IMG/VR virus record: IMGVR_UViG_3300040801_003999
Span: 126,001 to 190,000 of that record
Length of the DNA stretch: 64,000 nt
Direction: 5' to 3' (one strand)
From: a virus
The notes beneath the pieces were generated by a model, which ran no database searches, was not told the DNA's origin, and saw only the letters and a list, made by a program, of their open reading frames with translations. Shown here piece after piece: positions 58,507 to 64,000 of this stretch (positions are counted from its first letter, which is position 1; each line of letters opens with the position of its first letter). Both the position numbers and the translations under genes were made by a program.

Positions 58507-61104
58507 TTATAGTGTAAACTTAGAAAATTTAGGGTACCCAAATAAATACCGCTTAACTCGTAAAAATGGTCCCAAATTACGGTAAAATAAGGCATTATCA
58601 GTCGTCTTAACGTCATCACCGCAGCATTTTTTGATGATCTGCTCGTTTTCAATTGGTTTCAAGCCTTTATCGACTAAAATTTCAGCCAAATTACGGTTTG
58701 TCTCACAATACCAGCCTTCTTTTTGAAGTAATTCAGCTGTTTTATCATAAATTTCATCTAAATTTTTGTATTTTGGGCAAAATGCGAAGCCTTTGATACA
58801 GTATCCTCGCATAGTGCGCTCTAAAAACAAGCAACTAATCGGTTTATTTTCATCAGCTGCGTCAATACACCAAAATTTCTCATAATCTGGCTCGTTTTGA
58901 CAAAAATCGAGCATATTTTGCTCTTTATGTCCATGGTCTGTTGTGTAAATCGACCATTTATGGTTTAAGTTATCATCTTTGATCCGGCTTTTATCGTAAA
59001 GGATCCATCTATGGTCAGGCTGGCTTGTTTTTTCGACCTCTAGAACCTTTTGCTTGTAAGATTTTCGCAATTTTTCGATTTCAGCTTGCATTTTTTCGAC
59101 TTCTGAGCGTAATTTGGCCACAGGAGATTCAGGAGCGTCATCGACATCGATCATGACATCACTTTGATACTCCATCATATCACTTCTGTTGTTCACAATA
59201 CGCCAACATTCTTCTCTATCTTCTGTTGAAATCGCATCAGAAGTAAAATTCATGAATGCTTCTTTATTGTTGGTCGCAATAAAGTGCCTCATTTGCCGAC
59301 CAGTGATCTTGTTTGCCATTTCTCGGACAATTTTTTGTTCAACTTCAACCTCAAATTGATTTTTGTCAGAAAAATCTTGCATCATATCGAACCTTCTGTC
59401 ATTTTCATCCTTTGATGACTTAATGACGACGGCCTTTGAGCCAGCGGGCATCTCTCCCAAGTATTCATAAGCCGCCTGAACTGGTGTTGGTTCCTCCGCA
59501 ATGCGAATTTCCAACCTATCTGAATCGTTTTCAGTGTAGATTTCCCATATCTTCTTAGACATCTCGGCCGTAATTGGCTTCGCCTCACCCTCAACGCCGG
59601 CGATTCTGGGTTTGCGGGAAATAATAATAACAACTTTCCTATATTTAGACGCACCTTCAGGCACTTTTTCTGCCAAGAGTTCCTGCACGACTTTGTGGTG
59701 TCCTGCATGGGGTGGTTTAAAGCCACCGGGGTAGATTGCTTCAACGTGCTCTTCTTGATTCAAATAGTCATCTGGGTTTGCATTTTGGCCGGGGTCGAGC
59801 GGAAACATAGCCGGACCGTAACTAGGAAACCCCTCTTCCAATTCTTTTTCGTCAAATTTGTTTTTGAGTGGAGGAATATCGCCCCGACCATAGTTGTAAA
59901 TGTTTAGAATTTGGTTGATTGGCGCGAAATTTCCTGTAATTTTGTAAAGAATCCCGTTGTGCGCGAAGACTAAACCTTCAAGGCTAGAATTCACGTTCTC
60001 TATATTCTTAATCTTCTTAAGTTGCTTGACGAGAATATCTTTTGCTTTCACACTTCCAGAGCCGTCATACAATTTAATGGCTTTAATGGCTTTAATAAGC
60101 TCTTTTTGAATCCTTTGAACTTCTTCTGTAGGGTTTAGAACATAAGCAGAGTGCATTCCTCCTAAAAGTTCAACAGAGAAATCGTGAATAATTTCTTGAA
60201 GACTCTCAATAGCTCTCTCCAATTCACCCTTCGATTTTGTTTTTGAGTATTCTCGAACAACTTGTTTAATTTCAGGGGGCGTGTTTGGAGGCATGTCGTG
60301 CAGATTGCGAATCCCGACTACGCAATCAACCGCAAATTCTTGATAATCTTGCGGAAGGTTTGTAAAAGGCTCATCATCTGCCAACATTTTATACAAAGAA
60401 GACTTGACATAATCAACGATTCTGTTCGAATCTGATAAATTGTGTTCTTTCATAAGCGACTCAATGCGCGCCGCTGCTTCTTTATATGGATCTTTATCTA
60501 AAACGCTTCTTAAATCATAAAAAGCAGTCTGTTGGATTTTGTAATCATCATCTCCTAGAGGACCTTCCATTTGCGGAATAGATTTTTTCAATTCCTCCAC
60601 AGCATCGCTTATATCAATATCAGTACGAATATCTCCTTCTGGAGTTACGACTGCATGGCCGTGATTGTGAAATGAGAGAATCCCGTTGTTATATTGCAAT
60701 ACATTATTAACTTCAGGAGACACCAATTCCATGTTGTAAAAAATTTGCCCATCGGCAAAGATTTTTCTTGCCGATGAAGAATCAATGTTAAAGAAAGCTT
60801 TTTCTAGAGAACCATAAGCTTTTATGAATGCTGCGGCAATATCGTCACTAGAGAACTTTTTTTGCCTTAATTCTCGTTCGCCGATACCTCCTTGTTTCAG
60901 CTCGCTTTTATTTCTCGCAATCCTAACTTCGTTGTCTGAAAAAGACACGTAAATATTAAAGCCATCGATTTTCTCGGTGGCTTTAAGTTGACCATCGTTG
61001 GCCTGTTTGAGTATAGATTTCAATTCCCTAAAAGTAAGATTGAAATTCTCAAAAAGGTGATTGATGTGACTTCGACCTTTTTTTGAAAGTACAATATTTG
61101 GCAT
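58507..61104 (-). CDS. Three-domain protein: RNA/DNA ligase-like, NMNAT-type nucleotidyltransferase, GNAT-like
   Basis: 865 residues. N-terminal domain: KATEKIDGFNIYVSF with Lys45-Ile-Asp-Gly, the KxDG nucleotidyl-ligase motif I, then FYNMELVSP (motif III-like) and LEGLVF...LYKITG (motifs IV and V). Around 455-600: EAIYPGGFKPPHAGHHKVVQE with HAGH, the HxGH of PPAT/NMNAT-type nucleotidyltransferases, and the later ITAEMSKKIW. The last 170 residues (GYCIKGFAFCPKYKNLDEIYDKTAELL) look GNAT-like. Such a fusion is known in marine phages; activities here are inferred from motifs. Confidence 0.75.
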   Translation of the reverse strand: MPNIVLSKKGRSHINHLFENFNLTFRELKSILKQANDGQLKATEKIDGFNIYVSFSDNEVRIARNKSELKQGGIGERELRQKKFSSDDIAAAFIKAYGSLEKAFFNIDSSSARKIFADGQIFYNMELVSPEVNNVLQYNNGILSFHNHGHAVVTPEGDIRTDIDISDAVEELKKSIPQMEGPLGDDDYKIQQTAFYDLRSVLDKDPYKEAAARIESLMKEHNLSDSNRIVDYVKSSLYKMLADDEPFTNLPQDYQEFAVDCVVGIRNLHDMPPNTPPEIKQVVREYSKTKSKGELERAIESLQEIIHDFSVELLGGMHSAYVLNPTEEVQRIQKELIKAIKAIKLYDGSGSVKAKDILVKQLKKIKNIENVNSSLEGLVFAHNGILYKITGNFAPINQILNIYNYGRGDIPPLKNKFDEKELEEGFPSYGPAMFPLDPGQNANPDDYLNQEEHVEAIYPGGFKPPHAGHHKVVQELLAEKVPEGASKYRKVVIIISRKPRIAGVEGEAKPITAEMSKKIWEIYTENDSDRLEIRIAEEPTPVQAAYEYLGEMPAGSKAVVIKSSKDENDRRFDMMQDFSDKNQFEVEVEQKIVREMANKITGRQMRHFIATNNKEAFMNFTSDAISTEDREECWRIVNNRSDMMEYQSDVMIDVDDAPESPVAKLRSEVEKMQAEIEKLRKSYKQKVLEVEKTSQPDHRWILYDKSRIKDDNLNHKWSIYTTDHGHKEQNMLDFCQNEPDYEKFWCIDAADENKPISCLFLERTMRGYCIKGFAFCPKYKNLDEIYDKTAELLQKEGWYCETNRNLAEILVDKGLKPIENEQIIKKCCGDDVKTTDNALFYRNLGPFLRVKRYLFGYPKFSKFTL

Positions 61105-61110
61105 TTTTAT

Positions 61111-61542
61111 TTACTCGTCATCGTCTTCGTCTTCGCCTCTAATCAGGCGCTCGATAAGCTCATTTTTTCGACCGGTAACTTTTAAATCTTTTTCTCGAAG
61201 CATATCCTTTAATACATCAACTGTCAACTCTTCGAGTTCTTCTCGCAGGTCGTCATCAGGAAGAATTCCATAATGACCTGCATACTCTTCGGGATCTCCG
61301 TCATCGAGGTCTTTCTCTTCTGAAGGTGACTTATCGATATCTTCATCGACATCTTCTTCTTCAACCTCTTCCGGCATCTCCTCTTCAATTTTTACAAGTT
61401 CAGCCATTGCGTTTTCACTCTTCTCTTTAGTCGCCCCATCCCTCTTTCCGGCATAATAGGCCTCAATTTCGGCATGAGTTACCACTTCTTTTCCAAGAGC
61501 TTCGGCGACAATCGCAGCTAACTTATTTCTTCGTGCAGACAT
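61111..61542 (-). CDS. SAP-domain protein
   Basis: 143 residues. Acidic middle (EEMPEEVEEEDVDEDIDKSP) and a C-terminal SAP motif LTVDVLKDMLREKDLKVTGRKNELIERL, which binds DNA in other proteins. GAGG ribosome binding site. It is placed between the ligase-type protein and the metallopeptidase gene. Confidence 0.75.
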   Translation of the reverse strand: MSARRNKLAAIVAEALGKEVVTHAEIEAYYAGKRDGATKEKSENAMAELVKIEEEMPEEVEEEDVDEDIDKSPSEEKDLDDGDPEEYAGHYGILPDDDLREELEELTVDVLKDMLREKDLKVTGRKNELIERLIRGEDEDDDE

Positions 61543-62570
61543 TATTCGTCCTCGTCATTATAGAAACGTTCAATAACTTCTTCGTGCAGACCCATGCTTT
61601 CAGCGAGCCTCTTTTTGTTTGTTCCACTTCCAAGATTGTCAAGATTCATTTTTAATCCAAGACGTTCAGAGTGAACAATTTGTCGCTCTTTGCTGATCCA
61701 TTCGTTGAGATCTTCTCGATCATTTTTGTCCCAACTTTCATCTAATGGTCCATCATCTTTTTTAAATGGATTTCCGAACTTTTTCTTCATTGGGTCTTCT
61801 CCTGTCCTTGGGTTGTATGTCCCAAAGGGGTCTTCTTCGTCATCGATGACCGGAAGTCCTTTTTCAAGCCTATCTTTTTCAATTTCTTGTGTTCTTTGCC
61901 AAATTCTTTTTGTAACTAGATTGCCGATTTTTTTGTCGTACGAACCGTCCGGATTTTGTTTTACAATCGTTCCACTTCCTGCGACGTCGTCGACCTCGCC
62001 CGCGATATCATTGATCATCATATAATTTTCGAGACTCGGGTCTCTTTTATATTCTTCGACAGCCATGTTGAACATATCGATCAGAGTGCCGAGATCTTTC
62101 TTTTCTATATTTTCTTTCATCAAAATAACCTCTTTGTTTTTAATTATCTTTAAATTGTTATGTTCTTTAATTTTTTTCTTGCCATCTTCCCAATCACGAA
62201 AATTAATGTTACCATCTTGATATGCTTCTAATTCCATTTTCCGAAGATTGTTGTCATTTTGAGCGTACCCTTCTGGGGATTCAACATTGGAGAGATGCCC
62301 TTCGCAATTTTGTTTATGGTGAATTAATTCATGAGCGAAAGATCGTAGAATATCTTTGATATGCCGACCATCTGTGTACAAAACAATTTTAAATTGAGTT
62401 GGGTCGTAATATGCAGTCTTTCCCAGAGGATTCGTCGCATTTTGCGGATCTGAAACGGTATGAACTGAACAAGGTTTGTTGAAGCCTGTTTTTTGTTGCA
62501 TATACTGGTACAGGTCTTCAAACATCTCTTGCTTATCGCCAAATTGTCCGGTTTCGTCTATAAATTTCAT
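61542..62570 (-). CDS. HExxH metallopeptidase-like protein
   Basis: 342 residues. SFAHELIHHKQNCEGHLSN at about 77-95 holds His80-Glu81-xx-His84, and MELEAY near 112-117 gives a third-ligand Glu. N-terminal part binds CSVHTVSDPQNATNPLGKTAYYDP. The C-terminal 200 residues are charged and contain FGTYNPRTGEDPMKKKFGNPFKKDDGPLDES. One base overlaps the SAP gene. Perhaps a head-associated protease; substrate unknown. Confidence 0.68.
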   Translation of the reverse strand: MKFIDETGQFGDKQEMFEDLYQYMQQKTGFNKPCSVHTVSDPQNATNPLGKTAYYDPTQFKIVLYTDGRHIKDILRSFAHELIHHKQNCEGHLSNVESPEGYAQNDNNLRKMELEAYQDGNINFRDWEDGKKKIKEHNNLKIIKNKEVILMKENIEKKDLGTLIDMFNMAVEEYKRDPSLENYMMINDIAGEVDDVAGSGTIVKQNPDGSYDKKIGNLVTKRIWQRTQEIEKDRLEKGLPVIDDEEDPFGTYNPRTGEDPMKKKFGNPFKKDDGPLDESWDKNDREDLNEWISKERQIVHSERLGLKMNLDNLGSGTNKKRLAESMGLHEEVIERFYNDEDE

Positions 62571-62833
62571 CTTACGGTCTTGACAGTTTCAATAATATCT
62601 TCTATAATTGATTTGTAGCGGTTATTGGCTTTGATTGCATTCATAGCAAGCTGGTTTCCGTTCGGGGCGCTCTGCAACTGAACTGCTGCTTCCTGAATTG
62701 CGTCAAAATGAGCATCAAGATTTTGTAAAATAGATTCAAGAGATTCAATCATTTGCTTATAGGATTCCGTCTCTTCATTGAGAACTTGCTTGATCTCTTC
62801 GTCGATAATTTTTTGAATTTTAGACTTTTTCAT
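62567..62833 (-). CDS. Small coiled-coil protein
   Basis: 88 residues. MKKSKIQKIIDEEIKQVLNEETES is the amphipathic opening common to many phage proteins, followed by YKQMIESLESILQNLDAHFDAIQEAAVQLQ and a helical tail. GGAG ribosome binding site. Function unknown. Confidence 0.6.
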   Translation of the reverse strand: MKKSKIQKIIDEEIKQVLNEETESYKQMIESLESILQNLDAHFDAIQEAAVQLQSAPNGNQLAMNAIKANNRYKSIIEDIIETVKTVR

Positions 62834-62881
62834 GTTATTCTCCGAGGTATAGTTTTCACATTTTAAATAGCAATATGCCCA

Positions 62882-63310
62882 TTAAAATGAAAATAATTCT
62901 AGCCTACGAAATCCGTGCTTAATCTCTTTATCGGGATCCGCGAATGTCCAGTGTTGCAAGAGGTTGAAGTTGTATTCGACTTCGGCATTTCTGATTTTCT
63001 GTTTGTATGCGAAGTAATAAATCTCTCTAATTATATTATAGTATTGACCCTCTAGTCCGTATTTTTTATAATCAGAAGGGCTCATGCTGGTGTTTTTATA
63101 AAATTTCCACCACGAAGAAGTCGAAGATGATTCGTCAATATTTGGAATGTTTGTAATTTCGATTGAGATTGCATCAATATTTTTACCTGCGAAAAATATC
63201 ATTGCAGTCAAAATATCATCTCTGATCTCGCCAGCCCATAATTGATTAATTTTTCGCGAACCATTATCATACTCCAAATCTTTTATGTTAAAAAGAATCC
63301 TGTCGTTCAT
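62882..63310 (-). CDS. Hypothetical protein
   Basis: 142 residues from ATG 63310; the open frame extends to a TTG at 63349, inside a terminator hairpin, so it is not used. MNDRILFNIKDLEYDNGSRKINQLWAGEIRDDILTAMIFFAG, SSTSSWWKFYKN and EYNFNLLQHWTFADPDKEI. Divergent, with 26 bases overlapping the start of the plus-strand gene. No family recognised. Confidence 0.55.
   Translation of the reverse strand: MNDRILFNIKDLEYDNGSRKINQLWAGEIRDDILTAMIFFAGKNIDAISIEITNIPNIDESSSTSSWWKFYKNTSMSPSDYKKYGLEGQYYNIIREIYYFAYKQKIRNAEVEYNFNLLQHWTFADPDKEIKHGFRRLELFSF
63242..63270 (+). promoter_or_regulatory. Sigma70-like promoter of the third plus-strand gene
   Basis: TTGATT, 17 bases, TATCAT; ATG 15 bases after the -10, so the mRNA would have a very short leader. 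Confidence 0.5.
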
Positions 63311-63662
63311 AAGAAAACCCCAACAAGACAAAAAAACAAAAAAATCCAAGTGGATTTTAGGTGAACAAGTAAGTCGAATTTTTTACAACAAGGAAATTTA
63401 TTCATATCAAGCCCGAAAACGGATTGTAGTGGGAGATGAAACTTATCACTTAAAATCTTATATTAAGTACAATGCGACAGATGAATTGTTGTACACAAAC
63501 ATTACATTTGGGGATATCACGTTTCACGAAGAAGTGGGCGCGCTTCAGGGGTATAACGAAAATTTCATCGCCCAGCATTACGATGCTATTATCTGGCCGG
63601 CTGAAAATAAGTTCATGAAGACACTTAAAGGGTTTATTGATTCACACTCTCGCACTCTCTAA
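63285..63662 (+). CDS. Plus-strand hypothetical protein
   Basis: 125 residues. Basic front (LKRILSFIRKPQQDKKTKKSKW), then SRIFYNKEIYSYQARKRIVVGDETYHLKSY, TNITFGDITFHEEVGALQG and HYDAIIWPAENKFMKTLKGFI. Beta-rich, no family recognised. It lies between two leftward genes, overlapping each by about 26-29 bases, and has its own promoter. No ribosome binding site. Confidence 0.55.
   Translation: MLKRILSFIRKPQQDKKTKKSKWILGEQVSRIFYNKEIYSYQARKRIVVGDETYHLKSYIKYNATDELLYTNITFGDITFHEEVGALQGYNENFIAQHYDAIIWPAENKFMKTLKGFIDSHSRTL
63331..63358 (-). terminator. Rho-independent terminator on the minus strand
   Basis: Stem AAAATCC/GGATTTT with loop ACTT, then a T-rich tract on the minus strand. The loop equals that of the terminator at 26850. 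It would end the transcript of the right-edge gene before the 142-residue gene. Confidence 0.6.
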
Positions 63663-64000
63663 GTGTAACAAATTCTAAGAAAATTTTTAAGCGAATATCG
63701 TCATCTGGGTAGGATCCACGGACTCTTCCATCAAACGTGATTTTATTGTCTCTGATTTCAGGTCGAATGTCAATAGAGCCATCGAAGTTCATTTCATCTT
63801 GAATTCCGTCTGGTTCATCGGTCCATAGAACAATTTGGTCATTTAAATCGGCCTTGATCCACTCTATAAACCCAAGATGACCTCTCGAATCTTCGTGGAC
63901 ACGTAGCTGTGCCCTTGTCAGATGAATATGGTCAGCTCGCAAGAGAGCTTGATCGACATCTGAATCAAGGTCAAGTTCGAATGTATAAGTTTTTTCGACC
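63634..64000 (-). CDS. Hypothetical protein, runs off the right edge
   Basis: The frame is open from 63634 to the window end (VEKTYTFELDLDSDVDQALLRADHIHLTR.., RGHLGFIEWIKADLNDQIVLWTDEPDG, EIRDNKITFDGRVRG), so the start is outside. The TTG at 63942 is not a start. Beta-rich, no family recognised. Ends overlapping the plus-strand gene by 29 bases. Confidence 0.55.
   Translation of the reverse strand, partial: VEKTYTFELDLDSDVDQALLRADHIHLTRAQLRVHEDSRGHLGFIEWIKADLNDQIVLWTDEPDGIQDEMNFDGSIDIRPEIRDNKITFDGRVRGSYPDDDIRLKIFLEFVTLRECESVNQ

Overview
The window looks like part of the genome of a large tailed phage of the T4-like myovirus type. Evidence is a T4-style baseplate set (gp6-like and gp25-like wedge proteins, a gp5-like spike and hub), a T4 gp55-type late sigma factor, a phage thymidylate synthase, a PIN-PhoH ATPase, two HNH endonucleases and a long tRNA array. 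The DNA is A+T-rich and almost every gene is on the minus strand, packed with stop/start overlaps (often ATGA), so the reading direction is right to left. Nothing in the window names the host. Sigma70-like promoters and a signal-bearing protease suggest a bacterium with ordinary housekeeping promoters, probably Gram-negative. No CRISPR array, rRNA, integrase or transposase was found.

Layout by position. 1-13.1 kb: tail fibre/adhesin and baseplate genes, ending in a 978-residue hub enzyme that appears to carry lytic transglycosylase and M15 peptidase domains. 13.1-15.2 kb: late sigma factor and small genes. 15.2-30.7 kb: a nucleotide-sugar and glycosyltransferase block (GDP-mannose 4,6-dehydratase, cupin isomerase, GDP-fucose synthase-like, an iron-sulfur RfbH/E1-type 3-dehydrase, RmlB-like, an epimerase, PanB, a ThDP enzyme, and five glycosyltransferases), with a 2H phosphoesterase and a P-loop kinase embedded. 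30.8-37.1 kb: Cas4-like nuclease, metalloprotease, PIN-PhoH, thymidylate synthase, a sixth glycosyltransferase, and one plus-strand trypsin-like protease gene. 37.1-50.2 kb: small hypothetical genes interleaved with 20 ordinary tRNA genes and several aberrant tRNA-like elements, driven by several near-consensus sigma70 promoters. 50.4-51.5 kb: a G+C-rich, apparently acquired patch and an HNH gene. 51.5-64 kb: a LamG-type structural protein, large proteins with capsid-targeting-like N termini, a three-domain ligase/nucleotidyltransferase protein, a SAP protein and a metalloprotease.

How it works together. The left arm builds the baseplate and its wall-cutting needle. The sugar block could make one or more unusual deoxy or branched sugars and attach them to a phage or host target. 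The E1-type dehydrase with a ThDP enzyme recalls yersiniose-type branched sugar synthesis. The tRNA array would supplement host translation.

Most interesting signals. (1) An 83-nt structured leader at 37981-38063 starts exactly where a TTGACA-17-TATATT promoter should start transcription, and its 3' strand can also pair with the downstream ribosome binding site, like a riboswitch. (2) At least four large proteins share an N-terminal MKxLFxNFR-type peptide followed by a (L/I)xE|(A/S) prohead-protease site, so they are candidate internal head proteins delivered with the DNA. (3) The array holds aberrant tRNAs: an Asn-anticodon tRNA with a class II variable arm, an Arg tRNA without a D-arm, and mini tRNA-like hairpins. 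(4) Three lone plus-strand genes each carry their own sigma70-like promoter, as phage morons do.
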